Shown: piece by piece, positions 8,593 to 16,912 of the stretch
How positions within the stretch are numbered: the first letter of the stretch is position 1
Layout: each line of letters begins with the position of its first letter
Source of the DNA: Ruegeria sp. PrR005
Lineage (GTDB): Bacteria; Pseudomonadota; Alphaproteobacteria; Rhodobacterales; Rhodobacteraceae
Length of the DNA stretch: 64,000 nt
Direction of reading: 5' to 3'
Assembly: GCF_010500245.1 (NCBI RefSeq)
Contig: NZ_JAAGOX010000022.1
Coordinates: forward strand, 372,001-436,000
The notes under the pieces: model-generated
What the model was told of the DNA's origin: nothing
Databases searched by the model: none
Seen by the model: the letters and a program-made list of their open reading frames with translations, nothing else
Position numbers and translations under genes: made by a program

Positions 8593-9555
8593 ATGAGCGG
8601 CGAGGTCAGGGTGAACGTGCTGGGTCTTTTGGCCGCGATGGGGGCCGGGATCTGCTTTTCCGTCATTGACGTGGTGTTCAAGTTCTTTTCCGGCGACTAT
8701 CCGCTGTATCAGATGGTGCTGATCCGGTCGGTGGTGGCGATGGTGGTGCTGCTGGCGGTGTTCGTGCCGCTGGAGGGCGGGGTGCAGGTATTGCGCACCC
8801 GGCAACCGCGCCTGCACATGGCGCGCAGTTTCGCGGTGCTGCTGGCCAACCTGTTTTTCTTTACCGGGCTGGCGGTGATGCCGCTGGCCGAGGCGGTGGC
8901 GATCGCCTTTGCCACGCCGCTGATCGTGACCACGCTGTCGGTGGTGTTCCTGCGCGAGCGGGTCGGTCCGTGGCGCTGGGGCGCGGTGTTTGCCGGATTC
9001 CTGGGCGTGCTGGTGATCATGCGGCCGGGAACCGAGGCGTTCCAGCCGGCGGCGGTGCTGCCGCTCTTGGGCGCCTGCGGCTATGCCACGCTGCATGTGC
9101 TGACACGCCGGGCGGGCGGCGCGGACCGGGGGGCGACGCTGACCTTTTACCCGTTGCTGGCGTTTCTGGTGGTGAGCGCGCTGGTGGGGCTGACGCTGGG
9201 CGACGGGCGGTTTGCCAGCGGCGACAGTGCGGCGCTGGATTTCATCCTGCGGGAGTGGCGCTGGCCCGCACCGGAGCACTGGAAGTATTTCCTGGCGATG
9301 GGGGTCGTGGGGTCCATCGGTGGTTATCTGACGGCGCAGGCTTATCGGTTGTGCGAGGCGGGGCTGGTGGCGCCGTTCGAATACATCGCCATGCCGATGG
9401 CGGTGCTGTGGGGCGTGCTGATCTTTGGCGAATGGCCGGACAGGGCGGTTTGGGCCGGTTCCGGGTTGATCATTGGCGCCGGTCTTGTTTCAGTCTGGCG
9501 CGAGACACGGCGTGGCCGCACCCCGAGCCGCCCGCGCCCCAGGTCGCAGAGTTGA
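8593..9555 (+). CDS. DMT-superfamily (EamA) transporter
   Basis: Integral membrane protein of 320 aa with about ten hydrophobic segments in two EamA repeats, as in drug/metabolite exporters. The first repeat holds the conserved region near MVLIRSVVAMVVL and ends with LGVLVIMRPG; the second ends with the SGLIIGAGLVSVWRE segment, followed by a short basic Arg/Pro-rich cytoplasmic tail. ATG 8593 is preceded by GGGAG; a start nine codons earlier is less well placed. Substrate and direction are not deducible, but relatives export amino acids or metabolites. The next gene, a HAD hydrolase, starts 10 bases downstream. Confidence 0.9.
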   Translation: MSGEVRVNVLGLLAAMGAGICFSVIDVVFKFFSGDYPLYQMVLIRSVVAMVVLLAVFVPLEGGVQVLRTRQPRLHMARSFAVLLANLFFFTGLAVMPLAEAVAIAFATPLIVTTLSVVFLRERVGPWRWGAVFAGFLGVLVIMRPGTEAFQPAAVLPLLGACGYATLHVLTRRAGGADRGATLTFYPLLAFLVVSALVGLTLGDGRFASGDSAALDFILREWRWPAPEHWKYFLAMGVVGSIGGYLTAQAYRLCEAGLVAPFEYIAMPMAVLWGVLIFGEWPDRAVWAGSGLIIGAGLVSVWRETRRGRTPSRPRPRSQS

Positions 9556-9565
9556 GGAATGTGTC

Positions 9566-10186
9566 ATGACCATAGAGGCCGTCATTTTCGACATCGGCAA
9601 TGTGCTGATCGAGTGGCAACCGGAGCGTTATTACGACCGCACCATCGGCGTGGCGCGGCGGCAGGCGATGTTTGCCGAGGTGGACCTGCACGAGATGAAC
9701 GACCTGGTGGATCAGGGGCATCATTTCACCGACACGATCTATGACTGGGCCGAGAAATATCCCGGTTGGCGGGACGAGATCCGGGCCTGGCATGACAGCT
9801 GGATCGAGCTGGCCACGCCCGAGATCCCGCATTCCGTGCGCCTGATGCGGGCGCTGAGGGCGCGGGGCGTGCCGGTCTTTGCGCTGACCAATTTCGGAGT
9901 GCAGAATTTCGATTATGCCTGCACGGTCTATCCGTTCCTGACGGAGTTCGACCGGGCCTATGTCTCGGGCCGGATGCGGATGGTGAAGCCGCATGTGCCG
10001 ATCTATGCCGCGGTCGAGGCCGATTGCGGGCTGGCACCGGAGCGGATGCTGTTTGCCGATGACCGGGCCGAGAATATCGACACCGCCCGCGCCCGTGGTT
10101 GGCAGGTGCATCATTTCACGGGACCCGAGGGCTGGGCCGCGCGCCTGGTGGCCGAGGGGTTATTGACCGAAGGAGAGGCCGCATGA
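9566..10186 (+). CDS. HAD-family hydrolase
   Basis: HAD-superfamily phosphohydrolase, 206 aa, with the YihX/HAD-IA pattern. Motif I is atypical: FDIGNVLIEW has Asp at the nucleophile position but Gly where the second acid residue (DxD) usually stands, seen in the 'FDIGNVL' subgroup. Motif II is the ALTNFG segment, Lys follows in GRMRMVKPH, and motif IV is FADDRAENI. ATG 9566 is preceded by GAGGAA. Its stop overlaps the start of the next gene by 4 bases (ATGA), so it is coupled to the ornithine-cyclodeaminase-like gene. The substrate is unknown. Confidence 0.9.
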   Translation: MTIEAVIFDIGNVLIEWQPERYYDRTIGVARRQAMFAEVDLHEMNDLVDQGHHFTDTIYDWAEKYPGWRDEIRAWHDSWIELATPEIPHSVRLMRALRARGVPVFALTNFGVQNFDYACTVYPFLTEFDRAYVSGRMRMVKPHVPIYAAVEADCGLAPERMLFADDRAENIDTARARGWQVHHFTGPEGWAARLVAEGLLTEGEAA

Positions 10187-11097
10187 GCATTATCCATATT
10201 CCCTTTGCCGAGGGCGAGGCCAAGCTGGACTGGCTGGAATTGACCCGGGCGCTGGCCGATGGCCACACCCTGCCCAAGGCCCAGATCGGCGATACGTTCC
10301 TGTATCGCGATCCCGATACGATGCTGACGCGGTCGGCCTGGATCGACGGGCTGGGCATTGCGGTCAAGACCGCCAATATCTTTCCGCGCAACCCGGAGCG
10401 GGGCGATCCGATGATCAACGGGGCGGTGAACCTGTACAGCGACCACGACGGGGCGCTGTCTGCGCTCGTGGATTTCCACCTGGTGACCAAGTGGAAGACG
10501 GCGGGCGACAGCCTGCTGGCGGCGCTGCGGCTGGCCGACCCCGACGCGCGCGAGGTGCTGGTGGTGGGTGCTGGTACCGTGGGCCTGTCGCTGTGCGAGG
10601 CGTTTGGGGCGGGGTTTCCCAAGGCGGCCCTGAAGATGTGGAACCGCACCCGGTCGAAGGCCGAGGAGGTCGCGGCGCGGTATGACGGGCTGGAGGTGGT
10701 CGACGATCTGGCGCAGGCGGTGAACCGGGCCGACATCATCGTCACCGCCACCATGTCGAGCGAACCGGTCATTCGCGGCGAGTGGCTGCGCCCGGGTCAG
10801 CACCTGAACCTGATCGGCGCCTATCGGCCCGACATGCGCGAGGCCGATGACGAAGCGATGCGCCGCGCGCGCATCTTTGTCGACAGTTTCGACACCACCG
10901 TGAACCATATCGGCGAACTGATGATGCCGCTGGCCGATGGGGTGATCGCGCGGTCGGATGTGCTGGCCGATTTCTACGAGCTGGACGCGTTCAAGGCGGG
11001 CCGGGACGACATCACGCTGTTCAAGAACGGTGGCGGCGCGCATCTGGACCTGATGACCAGCCGCTATATCCTGGACAAATGGCAGGGCCAGGCGTGA
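10183..11097 (+). CDS. Ornithine cyclodeaminase / mu-crystallin family protein (second copy)
   Basis: NAD(P)-binding enzyme of the ornithine cyclodeaminase family, 304 aa. The Rossmann motif VVGAGTVG lies near residues 126-133 and substrate-side features include AVKTANIFPRNP near 60. It is clearly diverged from the copy at 1765-2712, so it is not a recent duplicate. ATG 10183 overlaps the HAD stop, and its own stop overlaps a GTG start of the alpha/beta hydrolase, giving a tightly coupled HAD-OCD-hydrolase run. Possible activities are ornithine cyclodeaminase or an imino-acid reductase; the sequence does not decide. Confidence 0.88.
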   Translation: MSIIHIPFAEGEAKLDWLELTRALADGHTLPKAQIGDTFLYRDPDTMLTRSAWIDGLGIAVKTANIFPRNPERGDPMINGAVNLYSDHDGALSALVDFHLVTKWKTAGDSLLAALRLADPDAREVLVVGAGTVGLSLCEAFGAGFPKAALKMWNRTRSKAEEVAARYDGLEVVDDLAQAVNRADIIVTATMSSEPVIRGEWLRPGQHLNLIGAYRPDMREADDEAMRRARIFVDSFDTTVNHIGELMMPLADGVIARSDVLADFYELDAFKAGRDDITLFKNGGGAHLDLMTSRYILDKWQGQA

Positions 11098-12014
11098 TCT
11101 GGCTCGCCGTCGCCCTATCCGTACTGGCGGCGGCACCGTTCCTGCGCGAGGCCACGCGCCAGCCGATGGGACCGGCGGCCCGGCGCGACGCGCCGGGTGC
11201 GATGACGGCCCTGTCACGCGGCAGGACCCATTACCGCTGGCATGGTCCGGCGCGAGGTCCGGTTGTGGTCTGCGTGCACGGGCTGACGACGCCCTCGTTC
11301 GTCTGGGGCGGCCTGATCGGCGGGCTGACGGATCTGGGATGCCGGGTGCTGACCTATGACCTGTACGGGCGTGGATATTCGGACCGGCCCGGCGGGGTGC
11401 AGGATGAGGCGTTTTTTGTCGGGCAGCTGGAAGAGTTGCTGGCCGACCGGCGGGTTGGCGGCGATATCACGCTGATCGGCTATTCGATGGGCGGCGCGAT
11501 CGCCACCTGTTTTGCCGCACGCCACCCGGGCAGGGTGCGGCGCCTGCTGCTGCTGGCTCCGGCGGGGATGGGCATGGAGGATACCGGGATGATCCGGTTT
11601 ATCCGCGCAACGCCACTGATCGGCGACTGGCTGATGCTGGCGTTTTTTCCGCGCCGTCACCGCCGTGGGGTGCAGTCCGAGCAGGGCACGGCCAGTGCGG
11701 TGCCGGATATCGTCGCGTTGCAGTTGCGGGAGCTGAAATGGCGCGGGTTCGTGCCCGCCGTGCTGGCCAGCCTGCGCGGGATCCTGTCGCGCGCGCTGGA
11801 GGGGGAACACCGGGCCTTGCAGGCCGCGGGCGTTCCGGTGCTGGCAATCTGGGGGCGGCAGGACGTGGTTATCCCGCTGTCTGCCAGCGACCGGTTGACG
11901 GACTGGAACAGCGACGCCCGCCACGCGGTGATCGAGGGGGCGGGCCATGGGCTGACCTATACCCATAGCGGTGAAATCCTGGAGATATGGCGCGACCATC
12001 TTCGCGTCGGATGA
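11094..12014 (+). CDS. Alpha/beta hydrolase with N-terminal hydrophobic segment
   Basis: Alpha/beta hydrolase of about 306 aa. The first 17 residues are hydrophobic and could be a membrane anchor or uncleaved signal. The oxyanion loop is VCVHGLTTPS, the nucleophile elbow GYSMGG, the acid probably lies in IWGRQDVVIP, and the catalytic His in EGAGHGLTYTH. The start is taken as GTG 11094 because GTGA overlaps the upstream stop, the same coupling style as the previous junction; ATG 11079 is an alternative adding five residues. It ends a HAD-OCD-hydrolase operon. The substrate is unknown. Confidence 0.87.
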   Translation: MIWLAVALSVLAAAPFLREATRQPMGPAARRDAPGAMTALSRGRTHYRWHGPARGPVVVCVHGLTTPSFVWGGLIGGLTDLGCRVLTYDLYGRGYSDRPGGVQDEAFFVGQLEELLADRRVGGDITLIGYSMGGAIATCFAARHPGRVRRLLLLAPAGMGMEDTGMIRFIRATPLIGDWLMLAFFPRRHRRGVQSEQGTASAVPDIVALQLRELKWRGFVPAVLASLRGILSRALEGEHRALQAAGVPVLAIWGRQDVVIPLSASDRLTDWNSDARHAVIEGAGHGLTYTHSGEILEIWRDHLRVG

Positions 12015-12097
12015 CCCCGCAGCGGCGGTGGTTTGGCCGCGGCCGTCCTGCCCCGGGTCGGGTGATTGTTTGAACTTTGAGGGGAAACGCGGTAACA

Positions 12098-12182
12098 CTG
12101 TTTCTATTGCAACCAGAAAGCCTGATCACAGGCGGTGTTGCAAAACCCGGAAACAGACTGGCCAGGTGCCGGTCGGAAACAG
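12098..12182 (+). promoter_or_regulatory. Nested hairpin leader with two alternative right arms
   Basis: The leader of the stress-protein/BCCT pair holds three nested perfect stems: CTGTTTC 12098-12104 with GAAACAG 12150-12156; TTGCAAC 12107-12113 with GTTGCAA 12137-12143; GCCTG 12120-12124 with CAGGC 12129-12133. The nonamer CGGAAACAG recurs at 12174-12182, so the left arm CTGTTTC can pair equally with GAAACAG 12176-12182, whose last bases belong to the Shine-Dalgarno AGGAGGGG (12181-12188). This is the layout of a translational switch, or a complex operator. Function is inferred from pairing only. Confidence 0.55.
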
Positions 12183-12190
12183 GAGGGGAC

Positions 12191-12607
12191 ATGTTCCAGA
12201 AAATTGTTGTACCCATTGACCTTGCGCATGCCGAACGGCTGGAGCGCACATTGCGCATCGGCGCCGATCTGGCGCGCCATTACAAGTCCGAGTTGTGCTT
12301 TCTCGGAATCACGACGACCACGCCCGGCGCCATTGCCCGCAGGCCCGAGGAGTTTGCCGAAAAGCTGGAGAGCTTTGCGCGGGATCAGGCGGCACGGCAT
12401 GGCGTGGCCACGTCGAGCCATGCGCTGGTGGACCATGATCCGTCGGTGCAGATGGACCGGACGCTGCTGGCGGCGACAGAGACGCTGGGCGCCGATCTGG
12501 TGGTGATGGCGACCCATTTGCCGAACGTGACCGATTACATCTGGTCCGGCCACGGTGCGCATCTGGCTGCGCATTCCAGCGCCTCGGTAATGCTGGTCCG
12601 CGGCTGA
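12191..12607 (+). CDS. Universal stress protein (UspA family)
   Basis: Cytoplasmic UspA-fold protein, 138 aa, one domain. It begins with KIVVPIDLAH (strand 1 and the Asp that contacts nucleotide in ATP-binding members) and ends with VVMATHLP and SSASVMLVRG (strands 4-5). The strict ATP-binding signature G-2X-G-9X-G-S/T is not intact, so nucleotide binding is uncertain. ATG 12191 has AGGAGGGG two to nine bases upstream. The BCCT transporter gene follows after 39 bases. In TeaABCD-type osmolyte systems a Usp protein regulates a linked transporter, so a regulatory role here is plausible. The leader is strongly structured. Confidence 0.9.
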   Translation: MFQKIVVPIDLAHAERLERTLRIGADLARHYKSELCFLGITTTTPGAIARRPEEFAEKLESFARDQAARHGVATSSHALVDHDPSVQMDRTLLAATETLGADLVVMATHLPNVTDYIWSGHGAHLAAHSSASVMLVRG

Positions 12608-12646
12608 GGAATTCACGAGAAAGCATTGAACGAAAGGAGGCCCGAT

Positions 12647-14296
12647 ATGGCCGACCAATCGAAAGAGACCCTGGAAGGCATACCCAGCCCCGAGGGCGCG
12701 GCGCATGTCATTGATACCGAGTACGAGATCGGGCAGGACAACCTGGAGGGCAATGTCGGGCCGTTCGGGTTTGACATTCACAACCCGGTCTTCCTGATCT
12801 CGGGCCTGGCGATCGTGGCTTTTGTTTTCTACACGCTGGCGCTGCCGGATCAGGCGGGGGCGCTGTTTTCGTGGCTGTTTGGTGCAGTGACCAAGGGGTT
12901 CGACTGGTTCTTTCTGGGCGCGGCGAACATCTTTGTCATCTTTTGCCTGCTGCTGATCGTGACACCTTTGGGCAATGTGCGGCTGGGCGGCAGCGCGGCT
13001 GTGCCGGATTACTCTTATGTCGGCTGGTTCGCGATGCTGTTTGCCGCCGGTATGGGCATCGGGCTGATGTTCTATGGCGTGGCCGAGCCGATGAGCCATT
13101 TCTCGTCGTCGATGGGGGGCACCGCCGCCGAGGGCGGCGCGCGCACCGACTGGGCGCCACTGGGCGCCGCCGCCGGGGACCAGGCGGCGGCGATGCGGCT
13201 GGGCATGGCGGCGACGATCTTTCACTGGGGTCTGCACCCTTGGGCGATCTATGCCGTGGTGGCGCTGGCGCTGGCGCTGTTCAGCTATAACAAGGGTCTG
13301 CCGCTGACGATCCGCTCGGCCTTCTATCCGATCTTTGGCGATGCGGTCTGGGGCTGGGTCGGCCATGTGATCGACACGCTGGCGGTGTTTGCCACGCTGT
13401 TTGGTCTGGCGACCTCGCTGGGGTTCGGGGCGACGCAGGCCAATGCGGGGCTGAACGAGCTGTTCGGCATTCCCGTTGGCCCGACGACCGAGGTGATCCT
13501 GATCTCTGTCATCACCGCGATTGCGCTGGTGTCGGTGCTGCGGGGGCTGGATGGCGGCGTCAAGGTGCTGTCCGAGATCAACATGGGGCTGGCGTTTCTG
13601 CTCTTGATCTTTGTGCTCTTGGTCGGGCCAACCGTGTTCCTGCTGACGCTGTTTGCGGATTCGCTGGTAGCTTATTTCCAGTATCTGCCGGCGCTGTCCA
13701 ACCCGGTCGGGCGCGAGGATGTCAACTTCAGCCAGGGTTGGACCTCGTTCTACTGGGCGTGGTGGATCAGCTGGTCGCCCTTTGTCGGCATGTTCATCGC
13801 CCGGGTCAGCCGGAGCCGCACGGTGCGCGAATTCCTGGTCTGCGTGCTGCTGATCCCCTCGCTGGTTTGTGTGTTGTGGATGTCGGTTTTTGGCGGTACC
13901 GCGCTCTATCAGGTGGTCAATGACGGGTATACCGTCGCGCAGGATGCGGCGTTGGAGCTGAAGCTGTTCAAGATGCTCGACGTGCTGCCGCTGGCCGGAA
14001 TCACCTCGTTGGTGGGGATCGTGCTGGTGATCGTGTTCTTCGTCACTTCGTCTGACTCGGGCTCGCTGGTGATCGACACGATCACGGCGGGCGGCAAGGT
14101 CGATGCGCCGGTGCCGCAGCGTGCGTTCTGGTGCATCTTTGAAGGCGCTGTCGCCATCGTGCTGCTGCTGAGCGCGGGCGGGTTGCAATCGCTGCAATCC
14201 ATGGTGATCTCGACCGGCTTGCCGTTCACCGTGGTGCTCTTGCTGATGTGTTGGGCGATCTACAAGGGCCTTATGAGCGAACGCCGCGCGATGTAG
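12647..14296 (+). CDS. BCCT-family betaine/choline/carnitine-type transporter
   Basis: Secondary transporter of the BCCT family, 549 aa, with about 12 membrane segments, importing a quaternary-ammonium or sulfonium compound (betaine, choline, carnitine or DMSP in relatives). Family marks are AAGMGIGLMFYGVAEP, the ATIFHWGLHPWAIY segment with its aromatic residues in the substrate region, and WAWWISWSPFVGMFIAR. The long N-terminal tail (residues 1-38) is hydrophilic and acidic. ATG 12647 follows AAAGGAGG; the C-terminus is short and lacks the long osmosensor tail of BetP. Co-transcription with the stress protein gene is likely. The substrate is not decided. Confidence 0.94.
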   Translation: MADQSKETLEGIPSPEGAAHVIDTEYEIGQDNLEGNVGPFGFDIHNPVFLISGLAIVAFVFYTLALPDQAGALFSWLFGAVTKGFDWFFLGAANIFVIFCLLLIVTPLGNVRLGGSAAVPDYSYVGWFAMLFAAGMGIGLMFYGVAEPMSHFSSSMGGTAAEGGARTDWAPLGAAAGDQAAAMRLGMAATIFHWGLHPWAIYAVVALALALFSYNKGLPLTIRSAFYPIFGDAVWGWVGHVIDTLAVFATLFGLATSLGFGATQANAGLNELFGIPVGPTTEVILISVITAIALVSVLRGLDGGVKVLSEINMGLAFLLLIFVLLVGPTVFLLTLFADSLVAYFQYLPALSNPVGREDVNFSQGWTSFYWAWWISWSPFVGMFIARVSRSRTVREFLVCVLLIPSLVCVLWMSVFGGTALYQVVNDGYTVAQDAALELKLFKMLDVLPLAGITSLVGIVLVIVFFVTSSDSGSLVIDTITAGGKVDAPVPQRAFWCIFEGAVAIVLLLSAGGLQSLQSMVISTGLPFTVVLLLMCWAIYKGLMSERRAM

Positions 14297-14304
14297 CGCG
14301 TTGG

Positions 14305-15198
14305 TCAGGGGCTGGCCGTGCGGACGCGTGCGGCTTCGTCGATCAGCCATTGGCGGACCGCGCGCACCGGTTTGCGCCGGTGCGCGCGGCTGTTGACGGC
14401 AAGGTAATAGCCGCCGAAACGTAGCGCCAGCGGGGCAAGTTCGACCAGCGCGCCAGAGCGGCGTTCGGGTTCGCACAGGTTTTCGTCCATGAGCACGGCG
14501 CCAAGGCCCGAGACCGCCGACTGGATCGCCAGGAGCGCACTGAGCGGATGGGGCAGGTCGAGCGGGGGAAGCTCGGCCAGCCCGGCCTGTTCGAACCACA
14601 CGGGCCAGAGGCGGAAGGTCGCTTCCTCGATCAGCGGGCCACGGGCCAGCGCGGCCAGGTCGAGCTGGCCATTAGCTGTTGGCGCGAAACCGGGCGCGGC
14701 GTAGGCGTGGACCATGGAGGGCAGCAGTAGATCGTAGCCCTGCGGTGGGTCGGATCGCAGGTAGCGCAGGCCGATGTCGAAATCATGCGCCTCGATATCC
14801 ATGACCTGGGTGCTGACGGAGATCTCAAGTGTGATGTCGGGGTGCAACGCCCGGAGCTTGCCCAACCGGGGGACCAGCCATTTCTGCGCGATGGTGCTCT
14901 CGGTGGTCAGCGTCACCTTGCCCTGTGGCGGGACCGAGAGCGCCTCGGTCGCCTCGGCGATGAGATCGAAGGCCGGGGTGATCTGTGCCAGATAGGCGCG
15001 GCCCTGATCGGTGAGTTCGACGCCGGTGTTACGGGTGCGAAAGAGATGGACATTGAGCCGCTGCTCCAGCCCCCGGACATGCCGCGAGATCGCGGAATGC
15101 GACACGTTGAGTTCGGTAGCGGCCCGGGTGAAGCTGCCCAGCCTGCCGGCCGCCTCGAAGGCGCGCAGGGCGTTCAGCGGGGGCAGGACACGGGGCAT
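14305..15198 (-). CDS. LysR-family transcriptional regulator (GcvA type)
   Basis: LysR-type regulator, 297 aa. The winged helix-turn-helix is in residues 1-62 (PPLNALRAFEAAGRLGSFTRAATEL, with SHSAISRHVRGLEQRL as recognition region), followed by the two-lobed effector domain. The LPPLNALRAFEAA start and weak conservation of the effector side resemble the GcvA/AmpR branch. The start is put at 15198 because the family begins there; an upstream reading to 15270 would run across the LysR box at 15205-15223. It is divergent from a DUF1127-like gene, the probable target besides autoregulation, and converges on the BCCT gene with 8 bases between stops. Confidence 0.92.
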   Translation of the reverse strand: MPRVLPPLNALRAFEAAGRLGSFTRAATELNVSHSAISRHVRGLEQRLNVHLFRTRNTGVELTDQGRAYLAQITPAFDLIAEATEALSVPPQGKVTLTTESTIAQKWLVPRLGKLRALHPDITLEISVSTQVMDIEAHDFDIGLRYLRSDPPQGYDLLLPSMVHAYAAPGFAPTANGQLDLAALARGPLIEEATFRLWPVWFEQAGLAELPPLDLPHPLSALLAIQSAVSGLGAVLMDENLCEPERRSGALVELAPLALRFGGYYLAVNSRAHRRKPVRAVRQWLIDEAARVRTASP

Positions 15199-15204
15199 GG
15201 CCCT

Positions 15205-15223
15205 TTGTGACTTTTTGGAACAA
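15205..15223. promoter_or_regulatory. LysR-type operator (TTGT-N11-ACAA)
   Basis: TTGT 15205-15208, 11 bases, ACAA 15220-15223: a perfect T-N11-A style dyad, 7 bases upstream of the LysR start codon and about 80 bases upstream of the divergent DUF1127-like gene. The position suits autoregulation plus control of the divergent gene; binding itself is inferred. Confidence 0.55.
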
Positions 15224-15301
15224 TGGCTGTCAAGGAACGGCGTTTGAGCGGCCGCGCCGGGCGGGCGCAAGATGGGGTCAGGTCATCGACGGAGGTTTGA
15301 C

Positions 15302-15529
15302 ATGGCACATCTGGATCATCGGGCGGGCATCGTTGTTCAGGTTTCACCCCGGCAGGTCGCCGGATTGTTCCGGGGCTTGGGCCGCCGGGTGTTGGGCGGC
15401 TTCGGGGCGCTGTTGCGCCCCGCGTCGGGTGCAGAGCAACTGTCGCCCAGGTTGCGGCGGGATGCGGGGCTGGACGATCCGCGCGCAGAGTGGGAGGCGG
15501 CGCGCAAGGCGCCGCTGATCCGGGGTTAG
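15302..15529 (+). CDS. Small DUF1127-like protein
   Basis: 75-aa arginine-rich protein starting at ATG 15302, seven bases after GGAGG. The C-terminal third (LSPRLRRDAGLDDPRAEW) resembles the short DUF1127/YjiS motif, in which an L-x-D-I/A-G-L-sequence follows basic residues; in alphaproteobacteria such small proteins act in RNA turnover, phosphate or stress physiology. The N-terminal half is basic with a Gly/Leu/Arg pattern and no clear domain. It overlaps the end of the convergent MFS gene by 4 bases and is divergent from the LysR regulator with a LysR box between. Assignment to DUF1127 is by eye. Confidence 0.6.
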   Translation: MAHLDHRAGIVVQVSPRQVAGLFRGLGRRVLGGFGALLRPASGAEQLSPRLRRDAGLDDPRAEWEAARKAPLIRG

Positions 15530-16761
15530 GCCGGAACTGCCGCGCGGTTCTCGCGGATCGGCAGGTGGACGATGGCGCTGAAGGCACCGACGCCGACACC
15601 GATCCACCAGACCATGGTGTAATCGCCATAAAGGTCGTACATCCGCCCGCCGAGCCAGACGCCGAGGAACCCACCCAGCTGGTGGCTGAGGAAGATGATG
15701 CCATAGAGCGTGCCCATGTAGCGCAGCCCGTAAAGATGCGCGACAAGGCCCGAGGTCAGCGGCACGGTGGCAAGCCAGAGCGAGCCCATCGCAACCGAGA
15801 ACAGGATCACCGACAGGGGCGTGATCGGCAGCAGGATGAACACGGCCCCGATCACCGTGCGGGCGGTATAGATGCCGGCCAGCAGGTATTTCTTGGGGAA
15901 GCGCTTGCCCGCCCAGCCCGCCGTCAGGGTGCCTGCGATATTGGCCAGCCCCACCAGCGAGATCGCCACCGCGCCGAGCGCCGAGGTGGTGGTGATCCCC
16001 ATCGAATGCAGTACCCCACCGGGCAGGATCGGGCCGCACATCTCGGTCACGAAGGCAGGGAAATGCGCGGTGATGAACGAGAGCTGATAGCCGCAGCTGA
16101 AAAAGCCCAGAAAGATCAGCGTATAGGACGGGTCGCGAAAGGCGCGGGACAGGATCTGGCCCATGCTCTCTTGCAGCTCGGCCTTGCTGGCGGGTTCGGG
16201 CGCCCGCAGCATCGGCAGGGTCAGCACCAGCGCCAGGACCGCCACCGCAAAGACGATGAACACCTGTTGCCAGGGCAGGAAGGTCAGCAGCCATTCCGCC
16301 GTGGGCGCGCCGATCACCTGTCCGACGCTGCCTGCGGCGGTGATGAGGGCAAGGCTCATCGAGCGGTTCTCGTCGCTTGACGCCCGCGCGACCACCGCGA
16401 GGATCACGCCAAAGCCGGTGCCCGCGATGCCAAACCCCACCGCCCAGGCATAGATCTGATGTTCGAGCGGCGTGGTCGACCAGGCGCTGAGCACCATGCC
16501 GCCAGCATAAAGGAGCGCGCCGAGGAAGATCGCCTTGCGGTCGCCGATCTTTTCCGAGATGGCGCCAAAGATCGGCTGGCCGATGCCCCAGGCAAGGTTC
16601 TGGATGGCGATGGCCAGCGAGAAATCCGAGCGCAGCCAGCCGAACTCCTCGGCAATCGGGATCTGGAACACGCCGAACGAGGCGCGCACCGCAAAGCTGA
16701 CGGTGATGATGATGCAGCTGACGATCAGGATCGGATTGATCAGGCGGGCCGAACGGTCCAT
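15526..16761 (-). CDS. MFS transporter
   Basis: Major facilitator superfamily permease, 411 aa with 12 predicted membrane helices. The loop 2-3 signature appears as GAISEKIGDRKAIFLGA, and residues near 245-265 form the central loop between the two six-helix halves. The pattern resembles the OFA/monocarboxylate branch, but the substrate is not readable. ATG 16761 lies after GGAG and gives a standard short cytoplasmic N-terminus; a reading from 16911 adds 50 residues without family support. It ends in a 4-base tail overlap with the DUF1127-like gene. The 151-base gap to zapE contains GCATCA/TGATGC arms but no clear promoter. Confidence 0.92.
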   Translation of the reverse strand: MDRSARLINPILIVSCIIITVSFAVRASFGVFQIPIAEEFGWLRSDFSLAIAIQNLAWGIGQPIFGAISEKIGDRKAIFLGALLYAGGMVLSAWSTTPLEHQIYAWAVGFGIAGTGFGVILAVVARASSDENRSMSLALITAAGSVGQVIGAPTAEWLLTFLPWQQVFIVFAVAVLALVLTLPMLRAPEPASKAELQESMGQILSRAFRDPSYTLIFLGFFSCGYQLSFITAHFPAFVTEMCGPILPGGVLHSMGITTTSALGAVAISLVGLANIAGTLTAGWAGKRFPKKYLLAGIYTARTVIGAVFILLPITPLSVILFSVAMGSLWLATVPLTSGLVAHLYGLRYMGTLYGIIFLSHQLGGFLGVWLGGRMYDLYGDYTMVWWIGVGVGAFSAIVHLPIRENRAAVPA

Positions 16762-16912
16762 TGGCGGTCTCCGGTATTCGTGTCCGGCGGACCCTAAGTC
16801 CAAACGCGGCGGCGTCAATTCAGGAGTTTTGGGGGCATCATTAACGAAAATTGATGCGAGCAGCGGGAACGGGCCGCTTTTCAAGGCCGGACAGGTTGGG
16901 TATGGCTGCAAA

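Noticed and set aside
12104-14599. Long minus-strand open frame opposite the BCCT gene
   Set aside because: Mirror of a transporter with clear family motifs; composition is Arg/Gln/His-rich and uninterrupted only because of GC-rich codon use.
16535-16912. Long N-terminal extension of zapE
   Set aside because: It runs antisense through the start of the MFS gene; family members begin near the ATG at 16913.
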